Source of the DNA: an uncultured Opitutia bacterium
Lineage (GTDB): Bacteria > Verrucomicrobiota > Verrucomicrobiia > Opitutales > UBA953
DNA length: 9,794 bases
Assembly (NCBI GenBank): GCA_903957465.1
Contig: CAJBPJ010000162.1
Span: forward strand, 1-9,794
Direction of reading: 5' to 3'
Of this stretch, positions 1 to 6,831 are shown piece by piece. The notes below the pieces were generated by a model. The model was not told the origin of the DNA. It made no database searches and saw only the letters and a program-made list of their open reading frames with translations. A program made the translations under genes and the position numbers. Numbering within the stretch: the stretch's first letter is position 1; each line of letters opens with the position of its first letter.

Positions 1-1515
1 AGCGACAGCCTTATTTTTGCTGAGCGTAACTTTGGGCTTAGGGCCTGTTACTAACTTAACTGCTGGCTGCGCAAATGCGTGTCGGCGTTGTCGAATAGCC
101 TCTTCGTAGCACCGCTCATAGTTCTGTGCTGCGGTTGTCCAACTGAAGCTTCGCGACATGGCACGATGGCGTACGGCGTGAAACTCGTTTTCGTGTTGAT
201 AGTATAACTTAATGGCATGCCCGAGAGCCCATTGCACCCCGGTGCTATCGGCATGCTCAAAAACAATACCGGTTGATTTTGCGTCTCCTTGGTGCCAACC
301 GTCGACAGTGTCAGCAAGCCCACCCGTCTTTCGAACAATCGGCAGGGTGCCGTAGGTCATCGAGTAGAGTTGGTTAAGGCCACAGGGCTCGAACCGACTT
401 GGCATGAGGAAAAAGTCGGAGGCGGCCTCGATACGGTGCGCAAGTTGGTTGTCGTATCCGATGCGCACGTATGCCCGTTGCGGGAATTCGGCTGCGAGAC
501 TTAAAAAAGCTGCTTCTATCGCTGGATCGCCGCTGCCGAGCACTACCAGCTGAATTTCCGCAGCACGGAGTCGGGCACGCAGGGGTTCGATGGTTAAGTC
601 TAATCCTTTCTGATCCCACATCCGTGAGACGATACCAATCATAGCCGTACTCGGGGCTTTCTCTAAGCCACATGTACGCTGTAGTTCTGTTTTGCACAAT
701 GCCTTACCTGTGAGATCCGTTGCTTGATAGCGTGCGGGGATAAGCGTGTCGCGCGCTGGATTCCAGTCGTCTGCATCGACGCCATTTAAAATGCCTTCAA
801 GGTCAGCCGCACGGTGCCGTATCACAGGGTCTAATCCAAAGCCGAACTCTGGAGTCAGTATTTCCTTAGCATACGTAGGACTTACGGTCGTCAGTCGTGT
901 TGCATGGAAGATGCCACCTTTGAGCAGATTGATGCCGCCGAGGCACTCTAGGTTATCTGGGCTGAGCAGCCATTGGGGAAGTCCGAGTAAATCGATACAT
1001 TCGGTGCCAAAGAGGCCTTGGTGTTGTAAATTATGAATCGTCAGAACAGATGCGGACTGACCTAGAGGCGTTCCGCGCAACACGGTGTTTAAGAGCACGG
1101 GGGCGAGGGCAACGGTCCAATCGTGCACATGGACAACGTCTGGGATCCATTCATCCGCTAAGCATAGATCAAGTCCCGCACGTGTTAAAAAGAGTGCCCT
1201 GGCACCCGCATCGACTCGATCGCCATAGATTTCAGGTGCGCCATAATACTCAGGATGCTCCAAGAAATATATCTTAGGGTTTATATCGGCTGCTGTTTTA
1301 ACCCTGCAGCTATCGACTGGCTTTACGCCGACCTCGAGGTGTTCGCGGTAATCTTTGAGTTGGTTTAATGGCTGAACCGATCCGTAAAGCGGTGTGACGA
1401 TCCGAATATCATGCCCTAACATTGCCAGCGCCTTTGCGAGTGCTGCCGTTGCATCTCCCAGTCCGCCGGCCTTTGACCAAGGGGCAACCTCCGGCGTTAA
1501 AAAGAGGATCTTCAT
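1..1515 (-). CDS. glgA: Glycogen synthase GlgA (ADP-glucose type, GT5), 3' end outside the window
   Basis: This cytoplasmic enzyme transfers glucose from a nucleotide sugar (normally ADP-glucose in bacteria) to the non-reducing end of growing glycogen. The reading frame is open for 505 codons from the ATG to the window edge. It begins MKILFLTPEVAPWSKAGGLG, the GT5 N-terminus; K15 in KAGGL is the usual nucleotide-sugar-binding lysine. Other motifs are HVHDW near 129-133, HNLQHQG at 161-167, the QKG lysine at K303, and SRFEPCGL at 373-380 with the family's essential glutamate at E376, followed by KTGGLADTV at 396-404. The normal core ends near residue 475 (FSWTTAAQNYERCYEEA). A basic, Pro/Lys-rich tail of at least 30 residues then continues off the window, which is longer than the roughly 477 residues of E. 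coli GlgA. The start codon overlaps the exosortase stop in ATGA, which fixes the start and suggests translational coupling. Family assignment is very secure; the C-terminus is unseen. Confidence 0.96.
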   Translation of the reverse strand, partial: MKILFLTPEVAPWSKAGGLGDATAALAKALAMLGHDIRIVTPLYGSVQPLNQLKDYREHLEVGVKPVDSCRVKTAADINPKIYFLEHPEYYGAPEIYGDRVDAGARALFLTRAGLDLCLADEWIPDVVHVHDWTVALAPVLLNTVLRGTPLGQSASVLTIHNLQHQGLFGTECIDLLGLPQWLLSPDNLECLGGINLLKGGIFHATRLTTVSPTYAKEILTPEFGFGLDPVIRHRAADLEGILNGVDADDWNPARDTLIPARYQATDLTGKALCKTELQRTCGLEKAPSTAMIGIVSRMWDQKGLDLTIEPLRARLRAAEIQLVVLGSGDPAIEAAFLSLAAEFPQRAYVRIGYDNQLAHRIEAASDFFLMPSRFEPCGLNQLYSMTYGTLPIVRKTGGLADTVDGWHQGDAKSTGIVFEHADSTGVQWALGHAIKLYYQHENEFHAVRHRAMSRSFSWTTAAQNYERCYEEAIRQRRHAFAQPAVKLVTGPKPKVTLSKNKAVA

Positions 1516-2543
1516 ACTTTTGCTCGACTGGAACCGAAACGATTCAGGAGAGGTACGCAGGCAATTAAGACCACGAATGTGGCGACCATTGCGGCGTTGC
1601 CTGCAAAGTCATGCACTGTGCCGAATGAGGAGAAGCCAGCTTGGCCGGGCTCGAGTCCAGCGTAGTCGCGGTCAATCGCGCCGGCTCCATGCGAACTCAC
1701 GTACATGGCCAGGTAAGTATTGCGGGCAATATTAAGGACAATCGCCGCGAACGCCGACAAACTGATCATCAAGATTCGACGAATGAATACGCCAGGGAAA
1801 CGACCTTCAATCCAGAGTGCGCCCAAGAAAGACCCAACGAAAATGCAGGCAGAAAGCGAACGTATGCCCGAACATGCATCTGCAATCCCGACTTGTTCAC
1901 CACTAGGCAAGAACACGATGACGTTGGCGCGTAGCGAAATTGTATACCCACCGATGCGTAATAATCCTGCGACAACTTCAGTTACAAACTCAAGTAACGG
2001 CGCCTTAATCTGGTTGTCGACGAGGTAGAGGAATGGTCCTGAGATAATCCAAATTGCTGCTGGGAAAAGACATAATCCGAGGGCGTTCCAGCGCATACGA
2101 CCTGAGGGCTCCATCGCGTTAGCGGAGCGAACAGATAAAAATGCAAATCCAAGAAGGCATCCCATGAGGCCGAAAGCGATTGCGAGGGTCGATAGGCTGC
2201 CTGTTCCAAAGATGGCTCGCCAAGCTGAACCAAGGGCGAAGGACAAGACGCAGAAAAATGTTAAGCTACGGGCAACATTCAGTAGCCATGGACGTGTCGG
2301 CGTACCTGGTAGTGAGGTTTCACCTGTGAGTAAGGGACGTAAATTTACCCACCGCTCCCAGAATACATAGATTGAAAATGCGGGTACAAGGTAGCCGAAG
2401 GTATAGTCTTCTTTCGTGCTCCAGATTGCCCACTGATCCCAGGTGGCAAATCCCATCATCATTAAAATAATGACCCCGAGGCCTAAGGTCTCTCGGCTAA
2501 TAGCTGGAGAGTTTTTACCTGAGTCAGGTGATGCCTCGGCCAT
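1512..2543 (-). CDS. Exosortase/archaeosortase family transpeptidase (integral membrane)
   Basis: Exosortases are membrane cysteine transpeptidases that recognise a C-terminal sorting signal (PEP-CTERM and relatives), cleave it, and are linked to surface or exopolysaccharide-associated protein export. This 343-residue protein has about eight hydrophobic stretches, roughly at 20-40, 49-64, 90-106, 112-137, 155-175, 226-245, 255-281 and 316-335. The family catalytic residues are visible: C224 in ADACSGIRSL, R274 in NIAR (the NxxR motif), and H311 in FGTVHDFAG. The early YTFGYLVP segment (47-54) also matches the family. There is no fused EpsI-like domain after the membrane core. It starts 2 bases after the oppF stop and its TGA overlaps the glgA ATG, so it sits inside a compact operon. 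No exopolysaccharide gene and no protein with a recognisable sorting tail is in the window, so its substrate and exact subclass (for example the Verrucomicrobial VPDSG type) cannot be told. Confidence 0.9.
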   Translation of the reverse strand: MAEASPDSGKNSPAISRETLGLGVIILMMMGFATWDQWAIWSTKEDYTFGYLVPAFSIYVFWERWVNLRPLLTGETSLPGTPTRPWLLNVARSLTFFCVLSFALGSAWRAIFGTGSLSTLAIAFGLMGCLLGFAFLSVRSANAMEPSGRMRWNALGLCLFPAAIWIISGPFLYLVDNQIKAPLLEFVTEVVAGLLRIGGYTISLRANVIVFLPSGEQVGIADACSGIRSLSACIFVGSFLGALWIEGRFPGVFIRRILMISLSAFAAIVLNIARNTYLAMYVSSHGAGAIDRDYAGLEPGQAGFSSFGTVHDFAGNAAMVATFVVLIACVPLLNRFGSSRAKV

Positions 2544-2545
2544 CT

Positions 2546-3340
2546 TTAGAATTTAGGAACAGCGTCGAGCAATGTCCGCGTATAGGGATGCTGGGGCGAA
2601 CCAAGAATTTGGTCAGGTGTGCCTTGTTCGACGACCACACCTTTTTCCATTACCAAGACATGGTGGCTAATGTGCTCAACGACTGCCAGGTCGTGTGCAA
2701 TAAACAAATAAGCTACGCCGAGCTCGTCTTGTAGGTCTTGCAGTAAGTTAACGACGGATGCCTGCACGGAAACATCGAGAGCCGAAACAGGTTCATCGCA
2801 GACAATCAGTTCGGGTTGCACAGCTAATGCCCGCGCGATGCCGATGCGTTGGCGTTGTCCTCCCGAGAACTCATGAGGGTGACGCCTCATCTGTTCCGGT
2901 TTTAAACCAACTTTTTTCAGTAATTCGGCACAACGAGCTTCCCGGTCTGAACGATTAAGCTTTGGGAAGTGAATTTCGAGCGGTTCTGAAAGGATGCCTA
3001 AGATATCCGCGCGTGGATTGAGCGAACCGTAGGGATCTTGAAAGACCATTTGCACCTTTTTCCGCCAGGGAAGGAATGTGCGGTTGTCCATCTGGCCGAT
3101 ATCGACGCCTTCCCAAATAATCTTCCCGGCAGTCACTGGTGCTAATTTAACAATCGCCCGCCCAGTCGTGGTTTTTCCTGAACCGGATTCGCCCACGAGC
3201 CCGACGGTCTTCCCGCGAGGCACGACAAAACTTACCCCGTCGACTGCCCGCACTGGGTCGGCTTTACTAAACCAACCAGCGCCAGGCCGTGGGTAATGGA
3301 CCTTAAGGTCCTGGATTTCAATGAGGGTAGGCGTACTCAT
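2546..3340 (-). CDS. oppF: Oligopeptide/dipeptide ABC transporter ATP-binding protein, OppF type
   Basis: This is one of the two ATPase subunits that normally power an Opp/Dpp-type peptide importer on the cytoplasmic side of the inner membrane. The 264 residues carry a full nucleotide-binding domain: Walker A GESGSGKT (50-57), Q-loop glutamine Q101 in VFQDPYGSLNPR, signature FSGGQ (158-162), Walker B LIVCDEP (178-184) with D182 and E183, D-loop SALD, and H-loop H216 in IAHDL. The peptide-transporter C-terminal signature GSPQHPYTRTLLDAVP (248-262) follows, and the protein stops two residues later. VFQDPYGSLNPR and the IAHDL form fit the OppF rather than the OppD branch. Most OppF/DppF proteins run to about 310-330 residues, so this one lacks much of the usual C-terminal tail. 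Its ATG overlaps the oppD stop by 4 bases and its stop is 2 bases before the exosortase start. The transported substrate (oligopeptide, dipeptide, nickel) cannot be read from the ATPase. Confidence 0.92.
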   Translation of the reverse strand: MSTPTLIEIQDLKVHYPRPGAGWFSKADPVRAVDGVSFVVPRGKTVGLVGESGSGKTTTGRAIVKLAPVTAGKIIWEGVDIGQMDNRTFLPWRKKVQMVFQDPYGSLNPRADILGILSEPLEIHFPKLNRSDREARCAELLKKVGLKPEQMRRHPHEFSGGQRQRIGIARALAVQPELIVCDEPVSALDVSVQASVVNLLQDLQDELGVAYLFIAHDLAVVEHISHHVLVMEKGVVVEQGTPDQILGSPQHPYTRTLLDAVPKF

Positions 3341-4194
3341 CCGCTTTGGGTTTCAGACTCACGAAGTGCGTCTTCAAGTGTGGAGAGGCGGCGACGGCGT
3401 TGACCGAGGCGAGGGATACAACCGATCAATCCACGCGTATATGGATGCTGAGGTGAGCCCATCACTGCCTTGACGCTGCCTTGTTCGACCACGCGTCCTT
3501 GGTTCATCACAAAGACATTATCCGCCATGTTCGCAACGATGCCGAAATTATGGGTAATCAAAAGTATACTCATGCCGCGTTCTTTACGTAGCCGAGCGAG
3601 CAATTCCATAATTTGCTTCTGAATGGTTACGTCGAGGGCGGTGGTGGGTTCATCCGCGACGAGTACCTTTGGATCGCAAGCCAAGGCCATCGCGATCATC
3701 GCGCGTTGCAACATGCCGCCTGAAAGTTCGTGGGGGTAAGAAGCCGCCGCACGCGCTGGCTCGCGAATACCAACCGCATCGAGAGATTCTTCGACCGTTG
3801 ACTGAACATTGGAAATTTCAGGTCGGTGCGCCTTGACCGCCTCGGCAATTTGAAAACCCACCGTGTACACCGGGTTCATCGAAGTGCCAGGTTCTTGAAA
3901 AATGTAAGCTATTTGTTTTCCGCGGACTTTGGTTAACTCGGTTTCGCTTAAGCCCACCAACTCGCGACCTTGTAATTGTACCGACCCAGTAATCATACAG
4001 GCAGGCTCGGGCGGGAGTAGGCGCGTCAAGGCTAGGGCGGAGACAGACTTTCCAGAACCCGACTCACCGACGACAGCGAGAATTTCCCCAGGAGATAAAT
4101 CATAGGTGACGCCGGACGAAGCCATAGACTCGACACCTCCGGAACGGAAGGAGACGCCTAGGTTCCGCACGCGGAGCAAGGGTTGTTCTGCCAT
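3337..4194 (-). CDS. oppD: Oligopeptide/dipeptide ABC transporter ATP-binding protein, OppD type
   Basis: This is the partner ATPase of the OppF-type subunit, expected to form a heterodimer that drives a peptide permease. In 285 residues it shows Walker A GESGSGKS (43-50), Q-loop Q100 in YIFQEPGTSMNPV, signature LSGGM (158-162), Walker B VLVADEP (177-183) with D181 and E182, D-loop TALD, and H-loop H215. The residue after that histidine is N216 (ITHNFGIV), where ITHDLGVV is typical. The C-terminal signature SPQHPYTRGLIGCIPRLG is present, but the protein ends about 20 residues later in a basic, then acidic tail without the cysteine cluster (CxFxxRCP type) found in many OppD/DppD proteins. The ATG at 4194 gives MAEQPLLRVRNLGVSF, a normal N-terminus, though no Shine-Dalgarno sequence is visible before it. 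It is the first gene of the minus-strand operon; upstream lies divergent mutS, so the permease and binding-protein genes are not adjacent. Confidence 0.92.
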   Translation of the reverse strand: MAEQPLLRVRNLGVSFRSGGVESMASSGVTYDLSPGEILAVVGESGSGKSVSALALTRLLPPEPACMITGSVQLQGRELVGLSETELTKVRGKQIAYIFQEPGTSMNPVYTVGFQIAEAVKAHRPEISNVQSTVEESLDAVGIREPARAAASYPHELSGGMLQRAMIAMALACDPKVLVADEPTTALDVTIQKQIMELLARLRKERGMSILLITHNFGIVANMADNVFVMNQGRVVEQGSVKAVMGSPQHPYTRGLIGCIPRLGQRRRRLSTLEDALRESETQSG

Positions 4195-4290
4195 GTAGAA
4201 ACCGTAGGAGAGGGAGGGTCGAAGGCAAGGAGATGCGTTAACCTATCGGTTCGCCTTGCGCGTAGGCTTTTGACCCCTTGCATAGGGACC
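4195..4290. promoter_or_regulatory. Divergent intergenic spacer between oppD and mutS
   Basis: These 96 bases separate two divergent starts and must hold, or lie beside, the promoters for both directions; that is inferred from layout. I could not find a convincing paired -35/-10 element on either strand. A TTGACC lies at 4270-4275 on the plus strand, but nothing resembling TATAAT follows at 16-18 bases. The stretch 4204-4232 is purine-rich on the plus strand and includes AAGGAG at 4227-4232. An interrupted palindrome AACC-N4-GGTT sits at about 4240-4252, too short to call an operator. Confidence 0.3.
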
Positions 4291-6828
4291 GTGTCGAGCG
4301 ATACCCCCATGCAAAGGCAGTACCGTGAGTTTCGTGATAAACTCCCAGCAGATGCTGTGCTCTTTTTTCGCTTAGGTGATTTTTTTGAAGTTTTCGGTAA
4401 AGACGCAGAAGTCGCTTCCCGTATCCTTGGGATAACACTCACCAAGCGGCATGATCAGCCTATGGCGGGTATACCACACCATGCGGCACCGACGTACGTA
4501 CAAAAATTACTCGCAGCGGGCATCAAGGTTGCGATTTGCGATCAAGTCGAACAACCCGTCGCTGGTAAACTCGTGCGGCGTGCGTTGACACGCATCCTGA
4601 CACCTGGAACGGCCCTAGAAGATTCGCAACTCGACTCGCGAAAGAGCAATTATCTGTTGGCACTAAATTGGGATAAAGCAGGTTGGCATGCTGCGTGGTT
4701 AGATGTTTCCACAGCCGACTTTCGTTTAGCCAGCGATGTCACCCCCGATCGACTCTTCCCTCACTTGCATGCACTGTCACCCAGTGAAGTCATCCTGCCC
4801 GAGGGTCTTGAAGTTCCCGATGCACAAAGCGAACTCTTGGGGCAATTGCTAGCAGGCCGTTCGGTTTCACGAACACCGGGCTGGAATTTTGACATCAGCG
4901 CAGGGGCACGGCTCGTTGGGCAGACGCTCGCCGTCCATAGTCTCGCGGGCTTCGGCCTCGAGGAAACCCATCCTGCACTCGGTGCCGCGGGTGCCGTCTT
5001 AGGGTATGTCACCGATTCGCTCTGTGACCGACCACGTAATCTCACGCGCTTAACCGAAGTTCGCTTAGGGCAATCCGTTCTGCTTGATCCAGCGTCATCC
5101 CGTAACCTCGAGCTCTTTGCCACACAATCCGGACGGCGCGAAGGTTCATTAATTGAAACACTCGATCGTACTTTAACGCCTGCCGGCGCGCGGTTGCTCG
5201 CACGTTGGCTGGCCGAACCATCGACAGATCTTGCCGTGATACGCCAGCGTTCCGATGCCGTAGCTGCTTTAGTCAAGCACCCAGGCAGCTCCGCTCGTAT
5301 CGGCGAATCACTGATGGCAGTGCGCGATATCCCGAGAATACTTTCGCGCCTACAGAATCGCCTACGCAACCCACGTGAGTTGGGTGGGATTCGTGATACC
5401 TTGGTGACTCTACCGGCTATACGTGAAGAGCTTCGAGCGACACCCGGTGGCGCCCTCAAGGAACTTTCGGAGCGTGTGCATCTCGAATCCGCTTTAGCCG
5501 AACGACTCAACGCGGCACTCGCCGATGAATTGCCGACAGATCTAACGGAAGGTGGCATGTTGCGGCAGGGGCTCGATCCCGAGCTTGATCGGCTTCGCTC
5601 GTTGGCTAGCGACAGCAAGGCCTGGATTGCTGATTTTGAACGTGGCGAACAAGTACGCACAGGAATTAAGTCACTTAAAGTGCGCTACAATGGAGCTTTT
5701 GGGTATGCGATCGAAGTTACCAAAGCCAATCTAGCCTCCGTGCCTGCAGATTACATCCGCAAGCAGACAATGGTGAATGCGGAACGCTATACCACGGAAA
5801 CACTCCGTACAAAAGAGCGGGAAGTTTTGCGCTCCGATGAACAAGCACTTGCGCGCGAAACAGAACTCTTCCACGAGCTCGTCGCCGAAGTCCTGAAGTC
5901 TTCCGAGACTCTTTACGTCACGGCGATGGCTTTGGCTGAAGTCGACGTTTTGCGCGGCTGGGCAGAACTAGCCCGTGATGGCGATTGGTGTCAGCCTGTT
6001 GTTGACGACTCTGATGTCCTAGAAATTTCAGAGGGTCGACACCCGGTCGTCGAGCGCATGTTGCGGAATAGGCCTGGAGCCGGAGCCTTTGTGCCTAATG
6101 ACACACGTTTAGCATCATCTGGAGAACAAGTCGCACTTATCACCGGCCCCAATATGGCCGGCAAATCGACGTATATACGCCAAGTCGCACTCCTAGCATT
6201 GCTTGCACAGTTGGGTAGCTTCGTACCCGCCCGTGCAGCGCGAGTTGGTTTAGTTGATCGTATCTTTTGTCGAGTCGGTGCAAGCGATGAACTTTCCCGC
6301 GGACATTCTACGTTCATGGTCGAGATGAGCGAGACATCGAACATCTTAAACAACGCAACCGTACGTTCACTTATCGTGCTGGATGAAATTGGCCGCGGTA
6401 CCAGCACGTATGATGGTATCAGTATTGCTTGGGCGGTAGCGGAGCACTTGCACGGAAAATTGGGTGCCGGTCCACGGACACTCTTTGCGACTCACTACCA
6501 CGAGTTAACCCGTTTAGCTGACACCTTGCCGCGTTTGCGCAATTGGACTGTCGCCGTCCGCGAGTGGCAGGACGAAATTGTCTTTGTTCGTCGCGTTGTA
6601 CCAGGCTCTGCCGACCGCTCCTATGGTATTCAAGTTGCTCGGCTTGCCGGAATGCCACCATCAGTGGTTGCACGCGCACGTGAAATCTTAAGCGGTATGG
6701 AAAAAGGGGGTGGGCTTCCTGCGGCCGCAAATATGCCAGATGTGAATCCGCCACCAGCTAAGCCAATGAAGGTAGAAAAGCCTACAAAGCCTAAAGCAAG
6801 TGAACAAGGACAGGCGGAACTTTTCTAA
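4291..6828 (+). CDS. mutS: DNA mismatch repair protein MutS (MutS1)
   Basis: MutS binds base mismatches and small loops in newly copied DNA and, through ATP, recruits MutL to begin repair. With a GTG start at 4291 the protein has 845 residues, close to E. coli MutS (853). The mismatch-wedge motif F-x-E is F31/E33 in LGDFFEVF. The ATPase domain has Walker A GPNMAGKST (619-627), the Walker B region LIVLDEIGRGTST with D698 and E699, and the switch histidine H735 in FATHYHEL. The GTG is chosen because it keeps the conserved TPM-Q-Q-Y-type start (here SSDTPMQRQY) and places motifs within a few residues of their E. coli positions; AGGG lies 3 bases upstream. An ATG at 4309 would remove that segment. 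An ATG at 4183 lies inside oppD and adds residues unlike MutS. The C-terminus is a Pro/Lys-rich linker ending in QAELF, a probable sliding-clamp-binding motif. The gene stands alone: mutL is not in view. Confidence 0.97.
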   Translation: MSSDTPMQRQYREFRDKLPADAVLFFRLGDFFEVFGKDAEVASRILGITLTKRHDQPMAGIPHHAAPTYVQKLLAAGIKVAICDQVEQPVAGKLVRRALTRILTPGTALEDSQLDSRKSNYLLALNWDKAGWHAAWLDVSTADFRLASDVTPDRLFPHLHALSPSEVILPEGLEVPDAQSELLGQLLAGRSVSRTPGWNFDISAGARLVGQTLAVHSLAGFGLEETHPALGAAGAVLGYVTDSLCDRPRNLTRLTEVRLGQSVLLDPASSRNLELFATQSGRREGSLIETLDRTLTPAGARLLARWLAEPSTDLAVIRQRSDAVAALVKHPGSSARIGESLMAVRDIPRILSRLQNRLRNPRELGGIRDTLVTLPAIREELRATPGGALKELSERVHLESALAERLNAALADELPTDLTEGGMLRQGLDPELDRLRSLASDSKAWIADFERGEQVRTGIKSLKVRYNGAFGYAIEVTKANLASVPADYIRKQTMVNAERYTTETLRTKEREVLRSDEQALARETELFHELVAEVLKSSETLYVTAMALAEVDVLRGWAELARDGDWCQPVVDDSDVLEISEGRHPVVERMLRNRPGAGAFVPNDTRLASSGEQVALITGPNMAGKSTYIRQVALLALLAQLGSFVPARAARVGLVDRIFCRVGASDELSRGHSTFMVEMSETSNILNNATVRSLIVLDEIGRGTSTYDGISIAWAVAEHLHGKLGAGPRTLFATHYHELTRLADTLPRLRNWTVAVREWQDEIVFVRRVVPGSADRSYGIQVARLAGMPPSVVARAREILSGMEKGGGLPAAANMPDVNPPPAKPMKVEKPTKPKASEQGQAELF

Positions 6829-6831
6829 TTA
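6826..6831. other. Back-to-back convergent stop codons (mutS / LplA-LipM-like gene)
   Basis: The mutS stop TAA (6826-6828) is followed with no gap by TTA (6829-6831), which is the TAA stop of the minus-strand gene. The junction reads TAATTA. There is no intergenic space for a terminator, and I see no strong hairpin with a T-run in either coding end nearby, so transcription from each side probably runs into the opposing gene. Confidence 0.9.

Noticed and set aside
746..1036. Plus-strand open frames opposite glgA and the exosortase
   Set aside because: They run antisense to clear protein families and have low-complexity Arg/Ser/Pro composition with no recognisable motif.
4227..4241. AAGGAG followed at once by ATG CGT TAA in the oppD-mutS spacer
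   Set aside because: It looks like a ribosome site on a two-codon reading frame, but the AAGGAG touches the ATG with no spacing and the frame is not that of mutS. Most likely part of a purine-rich stretch by chance.
4761..5660. Long open frame (299 codons) on the minus strand inside mutS
   Set aside because: It is antisense to a fully supported MutS, is rich in Ser/Arg as expected for a shadow frame, and shows no domain.
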